Shown here: positions 14,449 to 23,100 of the stretch, one piece after another
How positions within the stretch are numbered: the stretch's first letter is position 1
Layout of the letters: each line of letters begins with the position of its first letter
NCBI GenBank assembly: GCA_934621505.1
Contig: CAKTUU010000028.1
Location: forward strand, 1-30,522
Origin: an uncultured Clostridia bacterium
GTDB lineage: Bacteria; Bacillota; Clostridia; Christensenellales; Aristaeellaceae
Length of the DNA stretch: 30,522 nucleotides
Reading direction: 5' to 3'
Translations under genes and position numbers: made by a program
The notes under the pieces: model-generated
Databases searched by the model: none
The model's input: the letters and a program-made list of their open reading frames with translations, nothing else
Told to the model about the DNA's origin: nothing

Positions 14449-16134
14449 GTGCGGCTGACCACCCGGCAAAACGGCATTATCAGCTATGCGGGGCTGGACG
14501 AAAAGGCCCTGTGGGCGGGAGCCAAGCGCGCCTTTATTCAGGCTGACGGGCCGGTGCCCCGGCGCTTTCGCGCCTTTTTACCGCTGTTTCCGGCAGAGCT
14601 GATTCAGAATATGAGCTATGCGGGGCCGGGCGCGCGCCGGGCCAACGCGGCGGGTTTTTCCATCGACCCCAGGGAATATCACCGTCAGCTCAGCGCCGAA
14701 TGCCCCGCCTTGTACACGGGGGACAACTATGCCCGCAACTTTGACGCGCAAGGCCAGTTTCATGGCGGCGGCGCGGTGACGGTGGACCAGACCTGGGCCG
14801 ACCATTTTCCCCAATACCAGCCCTTTCTGGGCGAGGAACTGCGCGTTTATATGATTGGCGGCGGCCATCAGGCCGTGGCGGTGCCGGAAAGCATTTTTCC
14901 CCGGGGCGGCGGCGTGCTGGCCGCTGTGGAGGCGGAATTGCACATTACCGCTCAGGCGCAGCGCTACGCCGTCTTTTTGGCCCAGCGGCTTGACAAGGGC
15001 CAGCCCTACGACGCCTTGCGCTTTGAGGAAGAATTTTTGCGGGAAACGGGTCTGGACACGGTTTGCGTGCGCCAGAAGGAACTGGGCCGGGTGATGCAGG
15101 ATTTGACCATTGTGCGGTCGCTGCAAAGCCCCCGGCAGCAGGAGCAGTATACCCGGGAGGCCCGCAGGGCGCAGGGCATCGCCCAGTACGCCCCGTGGAT
15201 GACCGCGTGCGATTCCTTTGAGCCGGTGCCCATCACCCGGGCCACTTCCCGGCTGGCACAGTTCTATTTTGAATACGATGGTTTTATCAGCGATTTTTGG
15301 CTGTCCTATCAGGACGCCAGCGAATACATCGACCGTAAAAACATGACTCTGGACGTGGCGGCCCTGTGCGAGGGCTTTCAAATCCCCCCGTCCTACGACC
15401 CGGAAACGGGCGGCGGGCGGTATCCCAATCAGGTGCGGGTGGTAACGGTTCGTGACCGAACCCTGCGCCCCCTGCTGGCGGACGCGTTGAACAATCCCGC
15501 CTATGGCAGCGGCATGGGTCCGCTGGGGCTGCTGAACAAGCTGGTTTACCTGCCGGACAGCCGGGAGCATCTGCGGCAGGACCGTTTGCGGGAGGAAAAC
15601 CTCCAGCTGCTTGTGGAAAACACGCTGGTGTCCCCGGAAAAATACCTGCATATGCGCGCGCTGGCCCGCTGGCAGGAGGCCAAGGGCCGCCTGATTGACG
15701 CGATGTACCGCCGGGAAAGCGCTCTGAGCCAAATGCAGCCGGACACCCCGGCGTATAACCGGGCCCTGGATATGCTGAACGCCCAGGTAGACGTTTGGAC
15801 GAAGCGGGTCAAAGCTCCCCTGCAATGTCAGCTGAGCGGCTATGACGCGGACATGGACTATCTGTCCCGGGCACGGCGCAGCCGGGAAGGGGCGGACGTT
15901 CTCTTTACAACGGACGCCCAGCGGGAACGGTGCATCGAGGGCGGATACGCCATGCGCGCTACCGTCCACTACTGTACGCTGGACGAGATAAAGGCCGGCC
16001 CGGCCCTTGAGGAAAAGAAGCCTGCCAAGCCATCCAAAGCCAAAAAGAAAAAAGGCAAGCGTGCCTTTGAACAGATGGACATGTTTTCCGCAGTCACCTA
16101 TGCGGAGACGGAAAAAGACCAGATGAAGGAATAG
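14449..16134 (+). CDS. 561-residue protein of unknown function with an HNH-like remnant
   Basis: I do not recognise the whole protein. Residues 112-160 resemble the HNH/Endo VII-type nuclease core found in polymorphic toxins: a VDQTWADHFP opening, FLGEELR, then IGGGHQAVAVPESIF and a glycine turn before AAVEAEL. The positions where those nucleases have His (HH after the Leu, His after the proline segment, His after GG) are here YM, F and LA, so it would be inactive. Residues 165-510 are helical with no known motif. A lysine-rich stretch at 523-538 is followed by QMDMF at 542-546, which resembles a sliding-clamp-binding motif. The start is GTG with an AAAGGAGG site upstream. No signal peptide is present. 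It is cotranscribed with the Syd-like gene. Confidence 0.72.
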   Translation: MRLTTRQNGIISYAGLDEKALWAGAKRAFIQADGPVPRRFRAFLPLFPAELIQNMSYAGPGARRANAAGFSIDPREYHRQLSAECPALYTGDNYARNFDAQGQFHGGGAVTVDQTWADHFPQYQPFLGEELRVYMIGGGHQAVAVPESIFPRGGGVLAAVEAELHITAQAQRYAVFLAQRLDKGQPYDALRFEEEFLRETGLDTVCVRQKELGRVMQDLTIVRSLQSPRQQEQYTREARRAQGIAQYAPWMTACDSFEPVPITRATSRLAQFYFEYDGFISDFWLSYQDASEYIDRKNMTLDVAALCEGFQIPPSYDPETGGGRYPNQVRVVTVRDRTLRPLLADALNNPAYGSGMGPLGLLNKLVYLPDSREHLRQDRLREENLQLLVENTLVSPEKYLHMRALARWQEAKGRLIDAMYRRESALSQMQPDTPAYNRALDMLNAQVDVWTKRVKAPLQCQLSGYDADMDYLSRARRSREGADVLFTTDAQRERCIEGGYAMRATVHYCTLDEIKAGPALEEKKPAKPSKAKKKKGKRAFEQMDMFSAVTYAETEKDQMKE

Positions 16135-16160
16135 CTGTCTGGCCTGAGGGGGAACACGCC

Positions 16161-16538
16161 GTGTTTGACCGGATTCACCATATCGCCATCATTGGCAGCG
16201 ATTATGAGCGCTCCCGGCATTTTTATGTGGATTTGCTGGGCTTTCAGATCGTTCGGGAAAACTACCGTCCCCAGCGTCAGGACTGGAAGATCGATTTGCG
16301 CTGCGGTCAGCAGGAGATAGAATTGTTTATCATTCCGGGCCGTCCGCCCCGTCCTAGCTATCCGGAAGCTCTGGGACTGCGGCATCTGGCCTTTGCCGTA
16401 GACGACGTGAAGGCGGCGGCCCGCCGTTTGAACGATTTGGGCGTTGCCACCGAACCCATTCGGGTAGACCCCTACACCGGCGGTCGCATGACCTTTTTTT
16501 TTGACCCGGACGGGCTGCCTTTGGAAATTCATGAATAA
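16161..16538 (+). CDS. VOC-superfamily protein (glyoxalase-I-like, GloA2/YaeR type)
   Basis: A 125-residue two-module vicinal oxygen chelate protein. The metal ligands expected for the family are visible: His7 in IHHIAI, Glu54 in EIELF, His75 in LRHLAF and Glu122 in LPLEIHE. The length and the FDPDGLPLEIHE ending fit the SMU1112c/YaeR/GloA2 group, which is only loosely tied to methylglyoxal detoxification. The start is GTG with GAGGGGG upstream, 26 bases after the previous gene, so it could be the last gene of the cassette operon or a passenger. Confidence 0.88.
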   Translation: MFDRIHHIAIIGSDYERSRHFYVDLLGFQIVRENYRPQRQDWKIDLRCGQQEIELFIIPGRPPRPSYPEALGLRHLAFAVDDVKAAARRLNDLGVATEPIRVDPYTGGRMTFFFDPDGLPLEIHE

Positions 16539-16539
16539 C

Positions 16540-16573
16540 AAAAAGCCGCGCTTTTCAAAATACGGCTTTTTTG
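16540..16573. terminator. bidirectional terminator between the VOC gene and mnmM
   Basis: AAAAAGCCG at 16540-16548 pairs with CGGCTTTTT at 16563-16571, giving T-runs in both directions for the converging genes. Confidence 0.85.
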
Positions 16574-16585
16574 CTTGGCACCCAA

Positions 16586-17173
16586 TCAATATCCCTGTTT
16601 TTGAATGATGACGCATTCCGGCGCGCCGGGGCCCGCGTTTAAAAAGCGGTGGGCCAGCACGTTGTATTCCTGCGGTCTGAGTCCGGAAAGATAGGCCGTC
16701 AGCTGGCGGCGTTCCTCGTCCCCGGCGGAATGGCCGGGATAGACGCAAATGACGCACACGCCGCCGGGCGCAAGCAGCTCCAGGGCGGATGCCACGGCCT
16801 GATGGGTGCTGTCCCAATGGGTGGTTACGGTTTTGTCTCCGCCGGGCAGCCAGCCCAGGTTAAACATCACCGCGTTTACAGGCCCGGTTACATAATCGGC
16901 CATATGCTGGTGCCCCGCGTGAATCAGCGTGGCCCGGTCAGCCACCCCGGCCTCCCGAAGCCGCGCGGCGGTGGAAGCCACTGCCGCCTCCTGCACGTCA
17001 AAGGCGTATACCCGGCCCGTTTCGCCTACCAGCCGGCACAGGGTCAGGGTATCGTGGCCGTTGCCCATGGTGGCGTCCACCACCGTATCGCCCGGGCGCA
17101 AAAAGCGCCTCATACAATCGGCCGCGATATACCGGGCGGACTTTAACTCAAAATCCCGCTGGAATGGCTGCAT
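16586..17173 (-). CDS. mnmM: tRNA mnm5(s2)U methyltransferase, YtqB family
   Basis: A 195-residue class I SAM-dependent methyltransferase. It matches the YtqB (PF06962) family, whose Bacillus member, MnmM, adds the last methyl group in making 5-methylaminomethyluridine at the tRNA wobble position. Seen here: SAM motif VVDATMGNGHDT at 31-42, the acidic FDV at 58-60, the catalytic-region FNLGWLPGGDK at 104-114 and YPGHSAGDEE at 145-154. The length equals that of family members. The ATG has AAAGGAGCGGG upstream. It appears monocistronic, ending in the shared terminator with the VOC gene. Confidence 0.9.
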   Translation of the reverse strand: MQPFQRDFELKSARYIAADCMRRFLRPGDTVVDATMGNGHDTLTLCRLVGETGRVYAFDVQEAAVASTAARLREAGVADRATLIHAGHQHMADYVTGPVNAVMFNLGWLPGGDKTVTTHWDSTHQAVASALELLAPGGVCVICVYPGHSAGDEERRQLTAYLSGLRPQEYNVLAHRFLNAGPGAPECVIIQKQGY

Positions 17174-17237
17174 GGTTCCCGCTCCTTTTCAAAAGGCGTT
17201 TCAAAGGATTGCCTTGTGCGCGCCCATAAGCGCGTTA

Positions 17238-17293
17238 CAAAAACAAAACAGACAAGACAGGCAGCATCCAACCAACATTGAGTGCTGCCTGTC
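17238..17293 (-). terminator. terminator of the HMA2/DUF6110 operon
   Basis: GACAGGCAGCA at 17256-17266 pairs perfectly with 17283-17293. Read on the minus strand the stem is followed by a T-rich stretch (complement of 17238-17255). Confidence 0.82.
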
Positions 17294-17320
17294 CCTATGG
17301 GCCGCTAAAGGGCCGCTTTT

Positions 17321-17581
17321 TCAGGCGTTGGCGGTTTCCACCGTTACGCTCTGGTCCTGCATTTCCTTTTCGGCAATCAGGTCCTCGATGGTTTCCTTGG
17401 TGCGCATCAGGTCTTCCACAGACATGGTTTCAAAACCAGCTGCGGGGGACTTTACGTTCACGCCGTGACGGCGCAGGAAGTTGTCCGCCTTTTCCTCGTT
17501 GTGCTTATAGGCGCAAAAGCCCACTGCGCTTACGCCCACGCCAATCAGAATGCCCTTTACCAACGGATTGCTCCCGAACAT
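17321..17581 (-). CDS. DUF6110-like small membrane protein
   Basis: An 86-residue protein with one glycine-rich hydrophobic segment at about 6-24 (PLVKGILIGVGVSAVGFCAY) and a charged, helical C-terminal part. The opening FGSNPLVKGILIGVG followed by a KADNFLRRHGV segment agrees with the small DUF6110 family that accompanies HMA2-domain proteins in Clostridia. Its function is unknown. An AAAGGAGG site precedes the ATG and it follows the larger HMA2 gene at 25 bases. Confidence 0.75.
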   Translation of the reverse strand: MFGSNPLVKGILIGVGVSAVGFCAYKHNEEKADNFLRRHGVNVKSPAAGFETMSVEDLMRTKETIEDLIAEKEMQDQSVTVETANA

Positions 17582-17606
17582 ACGACAAATCCTCCTTTTA
17601 TCAACC

Positions 17607-18317
17607 TTACGCCTTATGCGCCATCATTTCCACGCCCTGCCGGAACATGCTGCCCGCAAACGCCCATTCGCTTTTGCCGCCCGCCACAGGGGTCAGCGTC
17701 AGCTTGCCCTTTGCGCGTTTGATCAGGTAAGGCTGTTCCCTGGGAGCGTGGGGAATGAGATGACGGCCAAAGGTAATAATCCACGCCAGCAGGCTGGCCA
17801 CGATGGAGGTAACGGTCAAAAAGTCCGCGTTGGGCCGCATATCCCGGCGTAGGCCCTCCCAGGCGCTTTTGGCCATGGGGGCGGACAAACCCAGGCTGGC
17901 AATGGCCTCCAGGGAGGTAAAGTTGGCCAGAGCGCCGCCTACCAGCGGGGCGGTCAGCAGGGTGTTGCCAAGCACCAGCGCGCCCGCGTTCACCACCAGC
18001 CGTTTGGCCAGCCGGGCTGTGGTCATGGGCGCTTCCGCAACGTCCTCGCCGTTTTCTGCGTGGCGCTGGCGCAGCGCCGCCATGCTGTGGCGGGCCAGCA
18101 CCAGGTCCGCCTGCTCGCAAAGCTCGCCGGAGTCCAGCGCGCCACGGTCATATTGCAGCAAAACGCCGCCGGTGCAGGGGGTGACCCGGGCCAGCCGCAC
18201 GCCGGGAATGGCCGCCAGCTCCGCGGCGATGGCCGCGCTTTCATCCTTCAAATATTGCAGTCCTTCCGCGGTCAGGCGCAGCCGTCCCGGCAGACTGTGG
18301 GCTACACGGGTTTTCAT
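17607..18317 (-). CDS. HMA2-domain membrane protein, possible N-terminal remnant of a P-type ATPase
   Basis: A 236-residue protein. Residues 1-75 form an HMA2-type ferredoxin-like domain (HSLPGRLRL at 7-15, IPGV at 37-40, GVLLQYD at 51-57) without the CxxC metal site. Residues about 105-190 hold hydrophobic helices resembling the first helices of HMA2-type P-type ATPases (NADFLTVTSIVASLLAW), but the protein stops before any CPx or DKTGT motif. The start at 18317 is preferred because its ATG overlaps the upstream stop as ATGA, with AGGAAGG four bases before it. A reading from 18347 is also open. It may be a complete regulatory or accessory protein, or a truncated transporter. Confidence 0.7.
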   Translation of the reverse strand: MKTRVAHSLPGRLRLTAEGLQYLKDESAAIAAELAAIPGVRLARVTPCTGGVLLQYDRGALDSGELCEQADLVLARHSMAALRQRHAENGEDVAEAPMTTARLAKRLVVNAGALVLGNTLLTAPLVGGALANFTSLEAIASLGLSAPMAKSAWEGLRRDMRPNADFLTVTSIVASLLAWIITFGRHLIPHAPREQPYLIKRAKGKLTLTPVAGGKSEWAFAGSMFRQGVEMMAHKA

Positions 18318-18634
18318 AAAGCCTTCCTGATGTTCCTTTTTAAGCATGTTTCCCCTTCTTTTTGCTGAGGAAGCCGCAGGATCAGCCGCTTACGGACATT
18401 TTCCTCCAGTTCCTTTTTATCGACGTTTTGCCAAAGTTCTTCCTTGGAGATGCGAACGCCTTCATCCACCACAATATCCATCCAGCGCAGAATGGCGCGG
18501 GAGGAGGTCAGGGACGGGGCGTACAAAACCAGCACCGTGCCGATGCGGGGGTTGATCTCCGCGCCCGTTACGCCGGGCAGAAGCGTCAGCACATGTTTGA
18601 CGCTCCTACAACGCAAAAACGATGAAAACAGCAA
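18314..18634 (-). CDS. small HMA2-like protein
   Basis: A protein of up to 106 residues, first gene of the cassette. The centre matches the HMA2 pattern: VLTLLPGVTGAEINPRIGTVLVLYAPS. No CxxC metal site is seen. The C-terminal half is charged and ends in a basic tail. The start is uncertain: TTG at 18634 is only one base from an AAGGAG site, while a GTG at 18592 has AGGAG about 10 bases upstream but would remove the first strand. The stop overlaps the next start by four bases. With DUF6110 it forms a set usually seen beside a heavy-metal-type P-type ATPase. Confidence 0.65.
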   Translation of the reverse strand: MLFSSFLRCRSVKHVLTLLPGVTGAEINPRIGTVLVLYAPSLTSSRAILRWMDIVVDEGVRISKEELWQNVDKKELEENVRKRLILRLPQQKEGETCLKRNIRKAL

Positions 18635-18639
18635 ACTCC

Positions 18640-18668
18640 TTGAGTTTTTTCAGGCGGTTTGTTATAAT
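18640..18668 (+). promoter_or_regulatory. sigma-A promoter of the solute-binding protein/kinase operon
   Basis: TTGAGT at 18640-18645 and a consensus TATAAT at 18663-18668 are separated by 17 bases, 42 bases before the start codon. Confidence 0.82.
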
Positions 18669-18690
18669 ATCAAGATAGTTTCCCAAACAA
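18661..18690 (-). promoter_or_regulatory. possible promoter of the HMA2 cassette
   Basis: On the minus strand TTGTTT (complement of 18685-18690) and TATAAC (complement of 18661-18666) are separated by 18 bases. The -10 overlaps that of the opposite promoter by four bases. Confidence 0.5.
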
Positions 18691-18709
18691 CAGATTAGGA
18701 GTATCACAG

Positions 18710-20164
18710 ATGATGAAACGTAAAGGTTTGGCTCTGCTGCTGTTGTGCGCAATGGTTTTGCTGACCGGGTGCGGCGCCCAGTCAGACCGTCCCCAATTGG
18801 ACCCCAGCAACCCTGTGTCCCTGACGGTATGGCATTATTACAACGGCGCTCAGCAGGCGGCCTTTGATGAACTGGTTGCGGAATTTAACGCCACCGTCGG
18901 CAAGGAAAAGGGCATCTATGTGGAGGGCTACAGCCAGGGCTCCGTATCCGACCTGGAAAAGGCGGTTTCCGACGCGATGGCCGGGGTTGTAGGCTCGCAG
19001 CGCCTGCCGGACCTGTTTTCCACCTATGCGGATACCGCCTACGCGGTGCAGCAGCAGGGAAAGCTGACGGATCTGACCCGGTATTTTACAAAGGAAGAGC
19101 TGGATCAGTATGTAACCCCTTATATTCAAGAGGGAGATTTTCAAAACGATGGGGCGCTGTATCTGTTCCCGGTGGCAAAAGCCACGGAGATTCTGATGCT
19201 GAACAAGACGGACTGGCAGCCCTTTGCCGACGCCACGGGCACAACCGTGGACGAATTGCAGACGGTGGAGGGCATTACGGAGGTGGCCCGGCGTTACTAT
19301 GACTGGACCGACGCTCAGACCCCGGATGTGCCGGACGATGGCAAAGCCTTTTATGGGCGCGATTCCATGTCCAATTATTTTATCATCGGCATGAAGCAGA
19401 TGGGTGTGGACCTGTTTGACGTGAAGGACGGCCAGGTGACCCTGCGCCCGGAAAAGGAGCAGATTCGCCGTCTGTGGGAGAATTACTATGTGCCCTATGT
19501 CAGCGGTTATTTTGAAAGCCTGGGCAAGTTCCGCTCCGATGACGTCAAAACGGGGGATATTCTGGCTTATACCGGTTCCTCCTCCTCGTCCATATATTTC
19601 CCGGATCAGGTTGTGCTGGACGACGGCGGCAAGCCCATTGATTTTCTGGTGCTGCCCGCTCCTGTGATGCAGGGCGGCACCTATGTGAATGTGCAGCAGG
19701 GCGCCGGCATGGCGGTAACCAAATCCGACGAACAGCATGAGTATGCCGCCTGCGAGTTTTTGAAGTGGTTTACCGCCAGGGATAATAACCTGCGCTTTGT
19801 CTGCCAGTCCGCCTACCTGCCTGTGCGCAGGGAGGCCAATACGGTACAGGCCCTGGACCAGGTGATCAGCGACCAGGGCCTGACGGTAAACCCCAAGGCC
19901 TATGCCTGCCTGACCAGTATTCTGGGCAATTACGAACATACCGCCTTTTACGTCACCCAATGCTTTGATCATGGCTATGCCGCCCGTAAGGTGCTGGATT
20001 ACAACCTGTCGGACAAGGCCCGGGCGGACCGCGCGCTGATTGACGAGGCGGTGTCCCAGGGCCGCAGCCGCGCCCAGGCCGTGGCCGCCTATGTAACGGA
20101 CGAAGCCTTTGAAGCCTGGTATCAGAGCTTTTGCCAGGCGCTGAACGCCGCCGCTCAGCGCTAA
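18710..20164 (+). CDS. extracellular solute-binding lipoprotein (ABC sugar type)
   Basis: A 484-residue lipoprotein. The signal peptide ends in the lipobox LLTGC with Cys21 as the lipidated residue. The rest follows the family 1 carbohydrate-binding proteins: SLTVWHYYNGAQQAAFDELVAEFN near the start, LPDLFSTYADTAYAVQQQGKLTDLT, and a late AACEFLKWFTARDNN segment. No transporter permease or ATPase is nearby; the next gene, 30 bases on, is a hybrid sensor kinase. That suggests it presents its ligand to the sensor rather than to a transporter. The ligand is not predictable. A TAGGAG site precedes two tandem ATG codons. Confidence 0.88.
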   Translation: MMKRKGLALLLLCAMVLLTGCGAQSDRPQLDPSNPVSLTVWHYYNGAQQAAFDELVAEFNATVGKEKGIYVEGYSQGSVSDLEKAVSDAMAGVVGSQRLPDLFSTYADTAYAVQQQGKLTDLTRYFTKEELDQYVTPYIQEGDFQNDGALYLFPVAKATEILMLNKTDWQPFADATGTTVDELQTVEGITEVARRYYDWTDAQTPDVPDDGKAFYGRDSMSNYFIIGMKQMGVDLFDVKDGQVTLRPEKEQIRRLWENYYVPYVSGYFESLGKFRSDDVKTGDILAYTGSSSSSIYFPDQVVLDDGGKPIDFLVLPAPVMQGGTYVNVQQGAGMAVTKSDEQHEYAACEFLKWFTARDNNLRFVCQSAYLPVRREANTVQALDQVISDQGLTVNPKAYACLTSILGNYEHTAFYVTQCFDHGYAARKVLDYNLSDKARADRALIDEAVSQGRSRAQAVAAYVTDEAFEAWYQSFCQALNAAAQR

Positions 20165-20194
20165 GACGCACGCTGCCGTGCAAGGAGTATGATT

Positions 20195-23100
20195 TTGAGC
20201 AAGCACAAAAAATCCATCACCTGTCTGCTGCTGACCCCTCTGCTGTTTATGGTGGTTTTGCAGGGCCTGCTGCCGTTTTGCGCCTTGCTGGCCAGCGGCA
20301 CCAGGCAAACCATGGAAGCCAACGAGGTGGATATTGACAGTAACCTGGTGCGCAACCGCACCGTTATGCTGGAAAACGCCATGATAAACCAGTGGAGCGC
20401 CATCCGCAAGGAAAGCGCCAGCCTGAACACGGCCCTCAGCAGCTTTTTATGCCGCAGCGGCAATACAGTCAAAGGCTTTCTGTACAGCCAGGATTTGCAA
20501 AACCGCTATATGCAGATGGTCTATCCGGATTTGCTGCAATATGTGGAAATGGACCAGTCCTGCGGTGTATTTCTGATTTTGGCCAACATGGGCGATATCA
20601 GCCAGCCCCGGGAATATGTGGGATTTTTTTTGCGGGACTCCGACCCGTCCGCGAAAACCGAAACCAATTCCGACCTGCTGTTTGAACGGGGCGATAAAAC
20701 ACTGGCCCGCCAGTCCGGCATTACGCTGGACAGCAGCTGGTCGCCCAGGTTCAGCTTTCAGGGAGCGGGGCAGCGGGCGGCTGATGATTTTTTCTACACC
20801 CCCTATCAGATGGCTCTGCAAAACAAAACGGCGGATATGTCCAGCCTGGGCTACTGGTCCATGCCCTTTGTGCTGGAGGACCACGCGCTGGACAATCATA
20901 AGATGATTACCTATTCCATTCCCCTGGTGTGCAACGGCGAGGTTTACGGCGTGCTGGGCACGGAGATTTCCACCAGCTATCTGGAAAACAGCTATTTTCC
21001 CCTGCGGGAGCTGGACACGAACCAGAACGTGGGCTATGTGCTGGCGGTTGATCTGGGCGATGGTCAATATCTCAGCCTGGCCGGCAAGGGTGCGCTGTAT
21101 GACGCGGCCTGCCGGGATAACGCCTCCTTTACGCTGGAAAAAGCACGGCAGGACGGCCTGTATCGGGTCAAAGACGCGAATATAGGCGCCCAGAAGATTT
21201 ACGCGGTGCAGTCGGCGCTGACGCTGTACAACCGGCATGTGCCCTATCCAAACACCCGCTGGGTGCTGTGCGGGTTTGTGACCGGGGAATCCATCTTTGG
21301 ATTGAGCAACCGCCTGTATGGCAGCATTATGGCGGGCGGCCTGGTATACATCGCGGGGGGCGTCGGGCTGATGCTGGCCACGGCCCGCCGTGTTACCCGG
21401 CCGTTTCACCGGCTGATGGATTCGGTGCGGGGCGGCGTGGAGGGGCTGGAAACCTTTCGGCCTACCGGCGTTTCGGAAGTGGACGAGCTGCACGACGTGG
21501 TGCAAACCCTGACGAAAAATGAACTGAGTACCAAACGGCAGCTGAATGAGGAAAAAGAGCGTTACCGCATCGCCGTGCAAAGCTCCAGCGATATCTTTTT
21601 TACCTACAATATCGACAACCGAATGCTGGAAATTATTAACAGCCGGCATAACGACGGCCTGTGGACGGATGAAAAACATTGGGAGGAACTGCTGAAACGC
21701 TGTGTCGTCCCGGAGGATATGTCCAAGGTGGAAAGGCTGCTGGCAGGCAAGGCGGATACCGTGCGGGAGCAGATACGCATGCTGCTGCCGGGGCAGACGG
21801 AACCCCGCTGGTTTGAGATAAGAGGCAAAACCGTGGTGGATACCCAAAACGAGAGCCGACGTATGATTGGCTTTGTACGCGATATTCACCAGCAGCGCGT
21901 GAAGGAAATGGAGCAGGAGCTCAAGCTGCTGCGGGACCCCGTCACCCGGTTTTACCGCTTGCAGCCGGGGATGGACAAAATGGACCAGCTTCGCCAAAAG
22001 CAGCCTGAGGGCGTGCTGGCGATGATGGATTTTGACCGCTTCAGGCAGGTGATGCAAAACTATGGCCTGACCTTTGGCGATGTTGTCTTGCAGGAATTTG
22101 CCGCCATGCTGGATGAGGCCAGCCGGAATGTACCGGACCGGGTGCTGATCCGCGCCGGCGCGGACCAGTTTTTGGCCTGGCTGCCCAACCAGACGGAGCA
22201 GGACTGCCGCGGCATGATCGGCGGCTTGCAGGAAAAGCGGTCCGGCCTGATTCGCCGGGACATGCTGCAGCTGCGGGCCGGACTGGCGCTGGCTGGCCGG
22301 GAGGATGCAACGGAGGATTTGGTGGGCAGGGTCCAGGTTGCCAACGCCGCTGCGGCTAAAGCCCGCCAAAGCGTGGTTTGCTGGGCGCGGCTTCAGCCGC
22401 CGCTGCCAACCCCCAAGCCCTTTACCCCGGTGGTTTCGCAAGGATATATTTTGCAGCTGGGTCTGGTAACCATGGCGCTGAACCTGTTTGAGCGCAGCAG
22501 CTCGCTGGAGGCGGCGCTGGATATGCTGGCCTATCTGCTTGGGCAGCGCTTCGGATTGGAAAACCTGCTGGTAACCGCCTTTCACGAGGAATATCTGGTC
22601 AGCAGTGTGGAATACCAGTGGCGGCCCCTGCCTGGGATAACGGATCAAACCCTGCTGCACTGCACCCGGGAGGGCGAGCGCCAGCTGACCCGCAGCGCCG
22701 AGCTGCACGCATTGCAGCCCGCCGGCGATGTTCTGCCCATGGTGCCGCTGCTGCCGCCGTCTCAAGCCGGAATGGTTTTTTCCATGTCGGATAACGGACG
22801 CTATACCGGCAGCATTTTCCTGGCGGGAATCAGCCCCGACAGGCTGAAAAACGACGATGACGCCAACCTGCTGTGGAGAATTGGCGCGATTGTGCAAAAT
22901 CGCATCAACCGGGAACACCATGACAAGTCCGCTCAGGCCAAGGCAGACTTTTTAGCCCGTATGAGCCACGAGATTCGCACGCCGATGAACGGCATTATCG
23001 GCATGACGGATATCGCCCTGCAGGAAGGTCAAAGCGATGCCCGGCGGATCGACTGCTTGAAGAAGGTGCAAAGCTCGTCCCATTACCTGCTGAGATTGCT

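Noticed and set aside
17305..17325. Repeated GGGCCGCT words just after the DUF6110 gene as a terminator
   Set aside because: The two words are direct, not inverted, repeats; the real terminator is the 11-base stem at 17256-17293.
20447..22921. 824-codon minus-strand open frame opposite the hybrid kinase
   Set aside because: It is a shadow of a GC-rich gene: it lacks any recognisable domain, has low-complexity His/Gln/Gly composition, and the opposite strand encodes a complete kinase.
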